Assembly: GCA_026391455.1 (NCBI GenBank)
Contig: JAPLEH010000062.1
Coordinates: 62,001-126,000 of the forward strand
DNA length: 64,000 nucleotides
Source of the DNA: Bacteroidota bacterium
GTDB taxonomy: Bacteria > Bacteroidota > Bacteroidia > Chitinophagales > Chitinophagaceae
Reading direction: 5' to 3'
Numbering within the stretch: the first letter of the stretch is position 1; every line of letters starts with the position of its first letter. The notes below the pieces were generated by a model. The model had not been told where the DNA came from, searched no databases, and saw only the letters and a program-made list of their open reading frames with translations. The translations under genes and the position numbers were made by a program. Of the stretch, positions 9,824 through 19,328 are shown in pieces.

Positions 9824-9865
9824 TTTGCTAATTTGCTAATTTGCTAATGTGATAATGTGCTAATT
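9822..9865. repeat. 8-bp-period intergenic array
   Basis: Three copies of AATTTGCT are followed by AATGTGAT and AATGTGCT. The first word begins inside the TAA stop of the YebC gene. It is one of several short-word arrays in this window. Confidence 0.75.
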
Positions 9866-9988
9866 GAATACAAGAGGGATGTGTAGTGACAAGGGAGCTA
9901 GAATTGCAAATTGAAAAATGCTATCTGCAAACTGAGAACTGCCAACCCTCCTCCACTTTGTTACGGCGGGCAAGCTGCATACTCCTCA

Positions 9989-10489
9989 TCAGCACCCGAT
10001 ATTCTCACATTTGATATTCTTTATCGGCCAAGGGATGATCCTTCGTTTATCGGGATTGAAGCGCCAGGCCTTTTTAATCAGTTTTGAATATTCAAGGGTG
10101 TTATCCTTTGCCCATACAATGAGGTAATTATCCTGCACATTTCCCTGATAGCAAGAAGCTACGCGAATCGACCAGCCCTTTTGCACACCGGTGATCTCCA
10201 TTACATCGATGACCCTGTTGACCTCCGAAGCGGTGTCATCATTGATGGCAATAACAACAAGGCTGGTGGTGCCTTTTGTAAATACGCTTACATACAAAAA
10301 CTCCGGACCTGCATTCCCACTCATTAAAGTGCTTTGCATCATCTCCCAACCTTTCAGTCCGGATAAATCTCTCCCGTCAACATAGGTTTTACCGATCAAT
10401 GATCGTTTCGTTCCGGCGTATTTACCAGGTTGTGCAAATACTGGCCCTGAAATAAGCAGTAACAAAATAAGGAGATAATTCTTTTTCAT
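9989..10489 (-). CDS. Secreted protein of unknown function
   Basis: A 166-residue protein with a clear signal peptide (hydrophobic core LLILLLLISG, cleavage expected after VFAQ). The mature part is about 145 residues, mixed alpha/beta in appearance, with three cysteines (one near SCYQG and two in the C-terminal CENIGC). I recognise no family. It lies downstream of the subtilase gene on the same strand, but a strong terminator (10542-10572) separates them, so it is probably transcribed on its own. Confidence 0.7.
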   Translation of the reverse strand: MKKNYLLILLLLISGPVFAQPGKYAGTKRSLIGKTYVDGRDLSGLKGWEMMQSTLMSGNAGPEFLYVSVFTKGTTSLVVIAINDDTASEVNRVIDVMEITGVQKGWSIRVASCYQGNVQDNYLIVWAKDNTLEYSKLIKKAWRFNPDKRRIIPWPIKNIKCENIGC

Positions 10490-10541
10490 ATAGAAAAGAT
10501 ACTAAAAAACGAATGACGAAGAAGGGGAATATATAAACAAA

Positions 10542-10572
10542 AAACGGTCACCCGCTAAGCGGGTGACCGTTT
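10542..10572 (-). terminator. Terminator of the subtilase gene
   Basis: A long perfect stem (AAACGGTCACCCGCT with its complement) starts 12 bases after the stop of the minus-strand gene ending at 10585 and is followed by TTTTTGTTT on the minus strand. Confidence 0.88.
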
Positions 10573-10584
10573 AACATATCGTAT

Positions 10585-13500
10585 TTACCGGGGTGCTGTA
10601 TTGATCAAAACCTGGTTGAATTGTACACTCTTGATCTTTGTATCACAACGGCATCCTCCGCCGGCGCTTACATCATTGCCACCGGAATCCCCTACCACTA
10701 CAATACGGCGAATGAGTCCGCCGGTAACTGGCGGTTCCTGTACCACTCCTTCATTGCAGATACCAAATTCTGCACCCGCACCTGCTCCCATGAAATTTGT
10801 CACTGCGGAGGTGGCAGTAGTGGCCACTACCGATACAATACGGGTACCGGCTGATGCATTGAATACACGTTGCCTGAAACTTCCGGTTGCGGTGGTGCGA
10901 TCCCCTCCCATTTCTTCAGCCCTGTAGCTGATCACCACATCGAGCCCGCTTCCATCTGCAGTCACCACCAGATTGGCCACAATATTTATACGTGGACCAC
11001 CTCCAAATTCACGATCTCCTCTTTCCAATGTAGTGGGACAAAGCTCGGTAGTGATATCCGTCAAATTTACCGTTCTGGTGATCGTGGCCGGAGGTAATGA
11101 AATATTACCAACTCTCAACAGATACAAGTTATCCTGATCGGGCGTGGCGCCTTCCACGCTGAAATCAATAGATGTTCCCGGCCGCACAGCAGCTCCCTGA
11201 AATATCAATTCTTCTTCTGCGGCACTTACCACTTCCCTGCGCGAGAAAGTAATGCCCGTACCACGGATGGTAAGATTTCCGAAACGGGAGCCGGTGGGTG
11301 TGCGAAGTTTAAGTATTACCGTTTCACCGGAAACTGGGCGATAGGAGGAAGGTACATTCAGCCGGAAGCGATCCACATCCACAATAGCCGGGGCACCATC
11401 TGCACCTGGTATGCGGATAATCGTTCCATTATGCAATGAACCAGCCGTGGAATAAGTAATGGCTGTGGGTGTTACATCATCCAGACTCTCGGTGGCTTCA
11501 ATATTCCAGTTATTGCCATAGATCCCATCCGATACATTGGGCACCGGACTACCGTCTGCAAAGCCTGCTGCTTTGATGAATCGTATAGGATTGATCAGGT
11601 TTCTTCTTCTGGCAGTAGCGTCCGCCGGCAATTCAGCAGCCGACCATGCAGAGGTGGAAAGCATGTTTCGAATGGCAGGTACAATGCCTGTAATATTGGA
11701 TGATACATTTCGGTTCAGTTGCGGATTGAGGGCCATGGCATCTGCCACCAATCCTGCAATGAAAGGGGCTGCCGAACTGCTCGCATTAAAATCGGTTTTA
11801 AGCACGATCGGATTGCCCGGTCCGGCAGGTCTTTCACCGCTTTCCGGTGCCATATAAAATCCATCTTCCGGGGCCCATATATCCACTCTTCTTCCAAAGA
11901 ATTGGGTATTCAAATAGGACCCGGAAGGTTGCGTAGCACCCACACAGATTACATCGGGCAGACCTGCAGGTACTATTTCCCAATCTTCTACTGTCATTCG
12001 ATTTGGATCGAGATTAATAAAAGGCCTCAATTCAGCAGGCACACCACTCAGGTCACTTTCATCCATCATATTTCCGGCACTTACCACCACGGGTACTCCT
12101 CTGCTTTTTGCATACTGCACCGCTCCGCTCATAATTTCACCAGGATTGCCAATGGCAAATTGTGCAATGCATGCAGTAATATAAGCAGACGTTGCGGTGG
12201 CAATACAACCTCCAACCAGAAAGGGTCCCGCAAAAGGGATCCATCCCAATGCACTACAGGCGATTACTGCACCTGCTTCTACGATGGGAAATAATGCAGC
12301 ACAGATAGCACCACGTACTGCAGGATCACAATAACTGAAATCGCCCAGACTGGTAAGTGCACGGCAGGGAAATCCACCGCTCAGGTTGATCACATGAGCC
12401 CCATTATCCACAGCAGAACGGATCGCACCCGCAATACTGAATGCATAGGCTTCTGAACCCGACATTTTCAATATCATGGGTACAGCCACCTGGCCACCTG
12501 TACCTGCTGTACCAAAATTATTATTCAATACGGCTGCAGCCCTTGCCTGCACACCTGTACCATGCCATACCCGGCCACCAAATAAACTGGCACCTACCGT
12601 GGGAATACCCAATGCCGTACCCGGAGCACAGCGTATACCCGTGAGGGGAGATACTTCACATTGCACCATCGTAGCACTGTTGCGAAAGTCGGGTGTGGGC
12701 GCGAAACCGAAATCAAGCACCGCTACATTGATGGGTACCACATCCCTGTCCCACACCGCCATATAATTCCACACTTTCGGAATATTGGTGCGCACATCGG
12801 TAAAACTGGGTGGTATGGACTCACCGGTTCCGGGAGGGTTGGCATATTCGCCTATCCATTTATCTGAACCCTTATTAGTTCCATAAAACTGCATGCGGGG
12901 ATTCAGTGAAAGTGTATAGCCGTTCAGGTTAGCCAACGCACAAAACTGTACGAGCTTTAATCCCTCTTCATTACTGCAAAATACTTTTTGATTATACCCG
13001 AGAAACGTACGTAATTGCCCAAGGTCGCTGATGTTTTGATCTTTCACCGGTATCTCCACCAGGTATGCATCACCACCTGTATTTTTTCCGGATGGAATAC
13101 TGCCCAACAATTTACATTGGCTGTATTCCTGAAATTCTTTCCACTGCTGACCGCTATTGCTGTAAAAAATTGCCTGGTTCTTTGCCACTTGTACCGGCAG
13201 TTGACCTTCCACGAGTAAAGAGATTGCATTCGTAGCATCTTCGCTGGGGTCCAATGCATACTTTTTATTGATCTGAAACCGGGAGAGGTAATTTTCATTG
13301 CCCCGGATAAACGCAAATTCACACACTACATCCGCGTCTTTTTTATTCTTATTTGCAGCAGGTTTTTCACCCTTTATATCGGTCAGGTAGTAGTACGCCG
13401 TGATCACTTCACCCGCCTGAGTAGTCAGCATACCATCGTTTTTACCAACTGTACCGCCAACGGATATTTTCAGTTGTCCCTCTGTAATAAGTTCCGAGGC

Positions 13501-13773
13501 AGAGCCGTTCTTTAGCTTGAGCCCTTCTGCATCACCAGTTTTTGGTGATACAAAAACAATGAATTGCTGATACATCGGGGCAATGACTCCGTTTTTCACG
13601 GTTGCCGATATCAGATCCCCATTACTGTAAAAGCGTTGATTGAGTTTCATGGTTACAGTGCTTGAGGATGCTTTTACAAGGCGCTGCGCCTCTGTTGCGG
13701 AGATCAGCAACAATATAGCGACCAGTAAGCCTGTTATCCTGAAAGCATTGCGAGAGAAAGGAGAATGTCCCAT
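10585..13773 (-). CDS. Secreted S8 (subtilisin-like) serine peptidase
   Basis: A 1062-residue secreted protease. A signal peptide (GLLVAILLLISATEAQ) is followed by about 310 residues with no recognised domain, then the S8 catalytic domain (about 335-735). The triad is visible: Asp354 in VAVLDFGF, His404 in GRVWHGTGV, and Ser666 in ASSSAAPFIAG; the oxyanion Asn568 is in VVVSAGN. The serine motif replaces the usual G-T-S with A-S-S. A hydrophobic Cys-containing insertion (about 490-545) splits the catalytic domain. The C-terminal 330 residues look like beta-sandwich domains. A LuxR-type response regulator and a damaged sensor kinase lie just upstream on the same strand. Confidence 0.88.
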   Translation of the reverse strand: MGHSPFSRNAFRITGLLVAILLLISATEAQRLVKASSSTVTMKLNQRFYSNGDLISATVKNGVIAPMYQQFIVFVSPKTGDAEGLKLKNGSASELITEGQLKISVGGTVGKNDGMLTTQAGEVITAYYYLTDIKGEKPAANKNKKDADVVCEFAFIRGNENYLSRFQINKKYALDPSEDATNAISLLVEGQLPVQVAKNQAIFYSNSGQQWKEFQEYSQCKLLGSIPSGKNTGGDAYLVEIPVKDQNISDLGQLRTFLGYNQKVFCSNEEGLKLVQFCALANLNGYTLSLNPRMQFYGTNKGSDKWIGEYANPPGTGESIPPSFTDVRTNIPKVWNYMAVWDRDVVPINVAVLDFGFAPTPDFRNSATMVQCEVSPLTGIRCAPGTALGIPTVGASLFGGRVWHGTGVQARAAAVLNNNFGTAGTGGQVAVPMILKMSGSEAYAFSIAGAIRSAVDNGAHVINLSGGFPCRALTSLGDFSYCDPAVRGAICAALFPIVEAGAVIACSALGWIPFAGPFLVGGCIATATSAYITACIAQFAIGNPGEIMSGAVQYAKSRGVPVVVSAGNMMDESDLSGVPAELRPFINLDPNRMTVEDWEIVPAGLPDVICVGATQPSGSYLNTQFFGRRVDIWAPEDGFYMAPESGERPAGPGNPIVLKTDFNASSSAAPFIAGLVADAMALNPQLNRNVSSNITGIVPAIRNMLSTSAWSAAELPADATARRRNLINPIRFIKAAGFADGSPVPNVSDGIYGNNWNIEATESLDDVTPTAITYSTAGSLHNGTIIRIPGADGAPAIVDVDRFRLNVPSSYRPVSGETVILKLRTPTGSRFGNLTIRGTGITFSRREVVSAAEEELIFQGAAVRPGTSIDFSVEGATPDQDNLYLLRVGNISLPPATITRTVNLTDITTELCPTTLERGDREFGGGPRINIVANLVVTADGSGLDVVISYRAEEMGGDRTTATGSFRQRVFNASAGTRIVSVVATTATSAVTNFMGAGAGAEFGICNEGVVQEPPVTGGLIRRIVVVGDSGGNDVSAGGGCRCDTKIKSVQFNQVLINTAPR

Positions 13774-13978
13774 AGTTGTGTATTTATATTTATGATATGT
13801 GGTAAGAATTGGTTAATCCAACTTATTCTGCGATCAGGGGAATGAGTACGGTGACAAATAGGAAGCGTTTATGCATTACTGAAATTTTCTATAAAATTCA
13901 GCTAATTGCTTACACGGGGCAATTACACATTCGGGTAAAACAGGGGATGGAGTTTGCAAAAAACCAAGACTAAACTGC

Positions 13979-14620
13979 TCAATCCAGTTTGATGATCTTA
14001 TGCTGCAGGGCCTTTGCCACTGCTTCGGTGCCACAATTCACATGCAGTTTGTGGTATATATTCTGAAGATGCTTTTTTACTGTATCAATTGATACGTTGC
14101 TTTTATCCGCGATCATTTTATAAGAATTCCCTTTCACCAGCAATTCCAGAATTTCTTTTTCCCTTGCCGTGAGATTAAACTCATCACGGGTAGCTTTTAC
14201 TCCCCTGAAATGCTGAAATATTTTTTGTGCCACAAAGGGGCTCATCGGTGCTCCGCCATTCATTACTTCCTGCAGGGCCGTAATAAGCTGCACGGGTGAT
14301 GTATTCTTCAGGAGGTATCCATCTGCCCCTGCGCAAATGGAATCGAAGATGCGGTTATCATCGTCGAACATGGTATGCATTACCACTTTCACATTGGGGC
14401 AACTACCTTTTATCCGTCTCACACCTTCCACCCCGCCAATACCGGGCATATCAATGTCCATCACTACAAGGTCTGCCTTATTTCCTTCTACGATCGCTTC
14501 CGCCAGATCACAATCCGGATAAGCGGCCACTACACGAAAACTGACTTCATCATTGAGCAAAATCTCCATAGACTGCCTAAGCCGGGCATTGTCTTCAAAA
14601 ATAACAAGTTGATAAGGCAT
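13979..14620 (-). CDS. LuxR/NarL-type response regulator
   Basis: A 213-residue two-component regulator. The receiver domain has the acidic pair in VIFEDN near the N-terminus, the phospho-acceptor Asp55 in LVVMDIDMPG, and a Lys in YLLKNTS. The C-terminal helix-turn-helix (about 145-205) carries the LuxR pattern LTAREKEILELL and VSIDTVKKHLQNIYHKL. It lies directly downstream of a TPR sensor kinase on the same strand, its natural partner, but that kinase lacks most of its ATPase domain here. The regulator itself looks intact. The subtilase gene follows 205 bases downstream and may be a target. Confidence 0.92.
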   Translation of the reverse strand: MPYQLVIFEDNARLRQSMEILLNDEVSFRVVAAYPDCDLAEAIVEGNKADLVVMDIDMPGIGGVEGVRRIKGSCPNVKVVMHTMFDDDNRIFDSICAGADGYLLKNTSPVQLITALQEVMNGGAPMSPFVAQKIFQHFRGVKATRDEFNLTAREKEILELLVKGNSYKMIADKSNVSIDTVKKHLQNIYHKLHVNCGTEAVAKALQHKIIKLD

Positions 14621-14677
14621 ACATTCAAAAGTAAAATATACAAGTTAAACAGCCTATTACCCTTTTGTGTAATGGCA

Positions 14678-14851
14678 TTATCCCGGCAATGGCATCACCA
14701 GCTCAACCGATGTTCCTTTACCAGATTGCGAAGAAATGGTGAGCTCAGCTCCGGAGTTTTTGGCCCGTTGCAACATGTTTTGCAGCCCATTACCGGTAGA
14801 AATAGCCTTTGTATCAAAGCCCTTTCCATTATCCCTGATGACCAGATTCAT
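14678..14851 (-). pseudogene. Detached remnant of a histidine-kinase ATPase domain
   Basis: This 57-codon frame begins with ATG four bases after the stop of the TPR kinase and encodes the end of a HATPase_c domain. The G1 box (IRDNGKGFD), the G2 box (GNGLQNM) and the final beta strand before MPLPG are all present. It is in a different frame from the kinase upstream. Its position and content show that it is the true C-terminal end of that kinase, separated by an internal deletion. Translation by re-initiation is possible, but without the N box it could not bind ATP normally. Confidence 0.75.
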
Positions 14852-14855
14852 ATTT

Positions 14856-16625
14856 CTATCTGATCCGTTGAATATCCTCTGAAGCTTTGGTCAGATATTC
14901 CCTCGATTTATCGGGCTGGCCAATACTACGCCGGGCCAGTTCATTCAGTATATTGATATTACTCAGCGATGCACCAATATCATCATGCAGATCACGGCTA
15001 ATCGTATTGCGCATGGCCAAAATACTTTTTTGCTGTTCCAGTTTCCGTTTAAGCTGGTAGCGGTTGAACCAGGTAAATCCAAGCAAGGTAAACAGCACAA
15101 TGCTTGCCAGCAAGAGATTACGTACATTCTTCTGATTGCGCAACTGCTTTGCATTGAGCAGGTTTTCCTTCTCCGTGAGCTGCAGTTGCTGGGCATTGGT
15201 TGTGGCAAGCAACTGCTGCTTCTCCAGCTCTTCTGCCTGCTGCTTTAACTGAGCCTCCTGCAATTCCCGTGTTTTAGACAACAGGTCAATTTCATTTTGC
15301 TTTTGCAGGGCAGTGGCGGTATTTCCTGCAATAATAGCCTTTTGTTTTTCGATCTCGAGCAACCTGATCTTTCGTTCATTATTGAGCCTTGCTATTTCAT
15401 TGTCCTTCTGATTCGCTTCATACTGACTCTCCAGTTCAGCTATTTGTTCCTCTTTTTCTGCATTTTGCAAACTATCACGATAGAGAATATACTTTTTATA
15501 ATGCGTATAGGCTCCTATATAATTCTTCTGGCGGTAATTGAAGTCGGAAATATAGAGGTATGCATCCCGCAGGTTGATTTTGTCGCCGTTCTTTCCCGAC
15601 ATCATCAATGATTTAGTAAAATATTCATTGGTAATAGCCGTATCATATTTCAACTGTTCGGTATAAAAGGCTGCAGCGATGTAACGGCGTGCCAGGGTAC
15701 GGGGGTTAGAACCGGATTTCTCGAGCAGTCCGATTACTTTGAGTTCATAGTCAAAAGCTTCTTTATTTTTTTTAAGTGCATTGGCCACCAGACCCGATGT
15801 GATATAGGAATGTATAAGCCTGGGTTCAGTACCGGTTTGCTTCGCATATTTTTCACATAGCGCGCGGTATTTCTCTGCTTCGTCAATATTGATACCCAGG
15901 TAATACTGGCACAGATTACAACAGGTAAGCGCTATCCGTTCGATATCGCCCGTCTTCTCCCGGTACTCAAGCGATTGTTTCGCGTATTCAATAGCCTTTT
16001 CTTTATTGCCGATTTCATAGTAAACCGAAGATAAATTATTCAATGCCTGAGCTATACCCGCATCATCTTTCAACAGTTGATAAACTTCGAGGGCCTTGTG
16101 CATAAATTGGGATTTTCGCACCAGTTCACCTTTCATACCCCAGGCAAAGCCCAGATCATTGTATGCAGTTGCCAGGTATATGCTTGGTTTACGGCCCAGC
16201 CCTACTTTAATACACTTGTCAAAGGCAAGTATCGCTTTATCCGGATCATCATTGTACATACTGATCTGGCCTGTTTGCAACATCGCTACTGCTGCAAGCA
16301 TACTGTCGCCGGCCTGCATTGCATAACGCGAACACTGCTCTGTAAAGATTTCAGCCGTATTCAGTTTACGCTGCTGTATAAGCATATCACTCGCACTCAC
16401 CATGGCCCATCCGATTTCGGCTTTATTGCCATTTCGTTTCGCCAATGAAATAGCTTGTGTAATGACCGCATAAGCTGAATCCTGATTACCCTTTTCAAAA
16501 AGCGTTTCTGCCTGCAGCGTCATCTTGCGTACCTGCATATGATCATCTGCCGGCTGTGCACGAAGCAGGCAGGGAAGTAATAAAAGAAAGGAAGTGAATA
16601 GTCTGATAGGTCTCATTATCCGCAT
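14856..16625 (-). CDS. TPR sensor histidine kinase, truncated before its ATPase domain
   Basis: A secreted-sensor kinase of the Bacteroidota TPR type. The start at 16625 (MRIMRPIRLFTSF) puts a signal peptide at the N-terminus, cleaved near LLRAQ. About 380 residues of tetratricopeptide repeats form the sensor, then a long coiled coil rich in Gln and Glu, one membrane segment (NLLLASIVLFTLLGFTWF) and the HisKA_3 phospho-acceptor box SRDLHDDIGASLSNINIL. The frame then stops at TAG 14856-14858 after EDIQRIR. Compared with the larger kinase at 47999-51073, about 85-90 codons are missing, including the N box, before the remnant at 14678-14851. The partner regulator gene follows. Confidence 0.8.
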   Translation of the reverse strand: MRIMRPIRLFTSFLLLLPCLLRAQPADDHMQVRKMTLQAETLFEKGNQDSAYAVITQAISLAKRNGNKAEIGWAMVSASDMLIQQRKLNTAEIFTEQCSRYAMQAGDSMLAAVAMLQTGQISMYNDDPDKAILAFDKCIKVGLGRKPSIYLATAYNDLGFAWGMKGELVRKSQFMHKALEVYQLLKDDAGIAQALNNLSSVYYEIGNKEKAIEYAKQSLEYREKTGDIERIALTCCNLCQYYLGINIDEAEKYRALCEKYAKQTGTEPRLIHSYITSGLVANALKKNKEAFDYELKVIGLLEKSGSNPRTLARRYIAAAFYTEQLKYDTAITNEYFTKSLMMSGKNGDKINLRDAYLYISDFNYRQKNYIGAYTHYKKYILYRDSLQNAEKEEQIAELESQYEANQKDNEIARLNNERKIRLLEIEKQKAIIAGNTATALQKQNEIDLLSKTRELQEAQLKQQAEELEKQQLLATTNAQQLQLTEKENLLNAKQLRNQKNVRNLLLASIVLFTLLGFTWFNRYQLKRKLEQQKSILAMRNTISRDLHDDIGASLSNINILNELARRSIGQPDKSREYLTKASEDIQRIR

Positions 16626-16659
16626 ATTCAGGATCAAAAAATACAACTAATTTTGAATA

Positions 16660-17061
16660 ATGGAAGTAAATGAGCCGGTTTTGCTGTTTGATGGCGTTTG
16701 CAATTTCTGTAACACGATGGTGAATTTTGCTATCCGTAATGATAAAAAAAGGCGTCTTCGCTTTGCGCCTTTACAATCAACTACCGGTGAGCTGCTTCGA
16801 AATCAATATGGTGTATCACCGGATACGGATACCATCGTTTTTATTGAAAAGGGAAAAGCGCATACCTATGCCCGTGCTGCCATACGGGTATGCAAGTATC
16901 TCGACTGGCCGGCGCGACTGCTATATGCATTTATCATTGTTCCGGATTTTATCAGCCGCCCGGTTTATAAATGGATCGCCCGCAACCGCTATAAATGGTT
17001 TGGAAAACGCGAAACTTGTATGATTCCCACTGCAGAAGTACGGAGCCGGTTTCTGGAGTAG
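16660..17061 (+). CDS. DCC family thiol-disulfide oxidoreductase (DUF393)
   Basis: A 133-residue DCC protein with a thioredoxin-like fold. The signature is present as FDGVCNFC, with Asp11, Cys14 and Cys17, and the basic KKRRLRFAPLQS segment follows. Function in bacteria is poorly defined; a redox role is inferred from the CxxC. It is divergent from the truncated kinase with only 34 bases between the starts. An exact TAATTTTG -7 box (16648-16655) lies five bases before the ATG, which would give a nearly leaderless transcript. A 9-bp-period array begins right after its stop. Confidence 0.88.
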   Translation: MEVNEPVLLFDGVCNFCNTMVNFAIRNDKKRRLRFAPLQSTTGELLRNQYGVSPDTDTIVFIEKGKAHTYARAAIRVCKYLDWPARLLYAFIIVPDFISRPVYKWIARNRYKWFGKRETCMIPTAEVRSRFLE

Positions 17062-17062
17062 T

Positions 17063-17176
17063 AATAGGTTGAATAAGTTACATAAGTTGCATAGGTTTTT
17101 GAGGCCGCTGCCTGAGCGTAGCCGAAGGCAGGTTTAAGAAGTTCAAGAGGTTTAAGAGGTTCAAAAGGTTCCATAG
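17063..17176. repeat. 9-bp-period array, copy 1, interrupted
   Basis: Words such as AGGTTGAAT, AAGTTACAT, AAGTTGCAT and AGAAGTTCA run in a 9-bp rhythm from just after the DCC stop. They are interrupted at about 17101-17130 by a CTGCCT...AGGCAG inverted repeat, then resume to about 17176. The rest of 17177-17338 holds further fragments of the same kind, a CCTTTGGGG palindrome, and no gene. Confidence 0.75.
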
Positions 17177-17338
17177 GCGTGCTTGCCCCTTTGGGGCCCG
17201 CCATGCCTCCATTTAATTTCGGCAGGTAAACCGTAGCGTAACGCAGGAGGGTTCAAGAAGTTTGGCGGCAGGCAGGTTCCAAAAGTTCGATAGGAAACTA
17301 TAAATAAACAGGGTTATTCACAATTCACCGTTGACAAT

Positions 17339-18148
17339 TCACCACCTGCCGACAGGCAGGTTCACAATCTCCCCTTTCATATAAAACACACATTCTCCGG
17401 CCATCAGCACCCGGTCTTCGGGTAAAAGACTGCACCAGAGCTCGCCTTTTCGGGCCGACAATTGGAAAGCATGTAATTCCTTTTTATGCAATTTCGCTGC
17501 CCAGAATGGAATAAGCGTGGAATGGGCAGAGCCTGTTACCGGATCTTCATTGATGCCACTGGCTGGTGCAAAGAACCGAGATACAAAATCGCAATGCCGG
17601 CCCGGTGCGGTAATCATAATCCCTGTTACGGGTATTTTTCCCAGTACAGCAAAATCGGGCGTACATTTTTCCACCTCTTCCTGCGTATTCAATTCCACCA
17701 CATAATCCCTGCTTTTGTATATAGCTACCGGATTCGAAATAGCCAGACCCTGTAACAATTGTTCCGGATAATCTGTAACCATATCGGGCATACGCGCCGG
17801 AAAATTCAGTTCCAGCAAGTGATCTTTTCGAGTTACCAATAACTCTCCGCTTTTAGAATGAAAACGAACTACCGGTGATGTATACCCTAAAAAACGGGTG
17901 ATGATATAGGCCGCAGCCAGCGTGGCATGCCCGCACAAATCAATTTCCACCAAGGGAGTAAACCAGCGGATATGATAGTCATGTTGTCGTTTTACAATGA
18001 ATGCCGTTTCCGCCAGGTTGTTTTCCATCGCAATCTGCTGCATCAGGTGATCATCGATCCAGCTTTCCAGTGGTACAATGGCAGCAGGATTTCCGCCAAA
18101 CAACCGGTTGGTAAATGCATCTGCCTGGTAAATGGGGAGGGTGTTCAT
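17339..18148 (-). CDS. PhzF family isomerase/epimerase
   Basis: A 269-residue PhzF-fold protein, related to the phenazine isomerase and diaminopimelate epimerase. The start at 18148 (MNTLPIYQADAF) matches the family N-terminus; an in-frame ATG 54 bases upstream adds unrelated residues. The catalytic Glu47 lies in NNLAETAFIV, followed by DLCGHATLAAAY and, in the second half, NEDPVTGSAHSTL, all conserved. No phenazine genes are near, so the substrate is unknown. The last residues (NLPVGRW) are encoded by a recurring CCTGCC/GGCAGG palindrome (17345-17360), so the natural C-terminus may have been altered. Confidence 0.9.
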   Translation of the reverse strand: MNTLPIYQADAFTNRLFGGNPAAIVPLESWIDDHLMQQIAMENNLAETAFIVKRQHDYHIRWFTPLVEIDLCGHATLAAAYIITRFLGYTSPVVRFHSKSGELLVTRKDHLLELNFPARMPDMVTDYPEQLLQGLAISNPVAIYKSRDYVVELNTQEEVEKCTPDFAVLGKIPVTGIMITAPGRHCDFVSRFFAPASGINEDPVTGSAHSTLIPFWAAKLHKKELHAFQLSARKGELWCSLLPEDRVLMAGECVFYMKGEIVNLPVGRW

Positions 18149-18179
18149 ATATATATAGTTTAATTGTGAGATAGATGAA

Positions 18180-18812
18180 TCAGGTATTGGTGTCCTTCCC
18201 ACTATTATAAAAGACAGGAAGCGATAATTTCCATTGCACGGCTAATACCCTTATGGCAAAGATGGCGAGGATACAGAGTATGCGTGCAACATCAGCATCC
18301 ATTTCCAATTGCTTCAATCCGAAATAAAGAAGGCCACCCACGATACAAGCCAACGCATAGATCTCTTTGCGAAACAACAATGGAATACTGTTGAGCAATA
18401 CATCGCGCAGCACCCCGCCAAAGCAGGCCGTGATAGTGCCAAGTCCGATACACATACCGGTACTCAACTGATGACTCAAACCCAGTTCTATGCCGATAAT
18501 GGTAAACAATCCAAGACCGAGCGCATCGAATAAAAATAAGGTGGTGGTGAAATGTTTGAGGTAGCGGCCAAAGAACATAGTAACAAAGGCAGCGGATAAT
18601 ACTACCCCGGCGGCTGTTTCATTGCGTAGCCAGCCGACGGGAAGATTGCCTATTAGCATATCGCGTAAGGTACCCCCTCCCAAAGCGGTGACAAAGGAAA
18701 TGACCAATACACCAAAGGGATCCAGTTTTTTCTCCATAGCGAGAAAAGCGCCTGACACCGCAAATGAAATGGTACCTAAGATATCAATAATGTGCAGGAA
18801 ATGCGTGGGCAT
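18180..18812 (-). CDS. Trimeric intracellular cation channel (TRIC) family protein
   Basis: A 210-residue seven-helix membrane protein of the former UPF0126 family (YadS/YicG-like), now known to form trimeric potassium-permeable channels. The two-fold repeat is visible: GGGTLRDMLIG in the first half and FGGVLRDVLLN in the second, each following a kinked helix. Length and topology match the family. It lies 31 bases upstream of the PhzF gene on the same strand. A physiological role in this organism is not evident. Confidence 0.92.
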   Translation of the reverse strand: MPTHFLHIIDILGTISFAVSGAFLAMEKKLDPFGVLVISFVTALGGGTLRDMLIGNLPVGWLRNETAAGVVLSAAFVTMFFGRYLKHFTTTLFLFDALGLGLFTIIGIELGLSHQLSTGMCIGLGTITACFGGVLRDVLLNSIPLLFRKEIYALACIVGGLLYFGLKQLEMDADVARILCILAIFAIRVLAVQWKLSLPVFYNSGKDTNT

Positions 18813-18852
18813 GCCACAAAGCTAGAAGATTCCGGAATACAAATTGCAGACA

Positions 18853-18894
18853 CGATTTACGATGTACGATGTACGATGTGCGGTGTATGGTGTT
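18853..18894. repeat. 7-bp-period array
   Basis: Six consecutive words: ACGATTT, ACGATGT three times, GCGGTGT and ATGGTGT. It lies between the TRIC start and the dodecin stop. Partly complementary words (GTACATCGAACACCGTAC) follow at about 18917-18934, so a hairpin could form. Confidence 0.7.
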
Positions 18895-18946
18895 TGCCAG
18901 AAAAGAAGGCGTAGCGTACATCGAACACCGTACTTCGTACATGAAA

Positions 18947-19165
18947 CTATTCTTTTTCTTTCTTGCCATCAATCCTAAAAGACACTTTGCAAATCACACC
19001 ATAGGATTTGATCTTTCCATCTTTTACATGTGCCTTCATGTCCTTTACCCACACGGAGTCGATGTTGCGGATTGTTTTGGAGGTTTCTTTTACTGCCTGC
19101 TTTACGGCATCGTCAAAACTTTTTTCAGATGAAGCGATTACTTCTATCACTTTTACAATGGGCAT
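18947..19165 (-). CDS. Dodecin family flavoprotein
   Basis: A 72-residue dodecin, a small protein that assembles into twelve-subunit shells which store flavins (or related ligands) in the cytoplasm. The beta-alpha-beta-beta pattern is clear: VKVIEVIASSEKSF, then the helix DDAVKQAVKETSKT, then the long strand DSVWVKDMKAHVKDGK and the last strand YGVICKVSFRI. The Trp in the middle strand is the residue that stacks on the flavin in the family. Length matches well. It is transcribed alone. Confidence 0.92.
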   Translation of the reverse strand: MPIVKVIEVIASSEKSFDDAVKQAVKETSKTIRNIDSVWVKDMKAHVKDGKIKSYGVICKVSFRIDGKKEKE

Positions 19166-19328
19166 AATCGTTGATTTTAGGAGTGTTTAAAATAGGAATA
19201 TAAGATACAGATTATAAGGCAGATTTGCAAACGCATTATTTTGGTACAGTGAGTCAAGCCAGTTCAGATAAACACCAACCGTAAGTAATGCCCGGCGAAA
19301 TGCAAGTTTGTAATGATTGAAATGGCTG

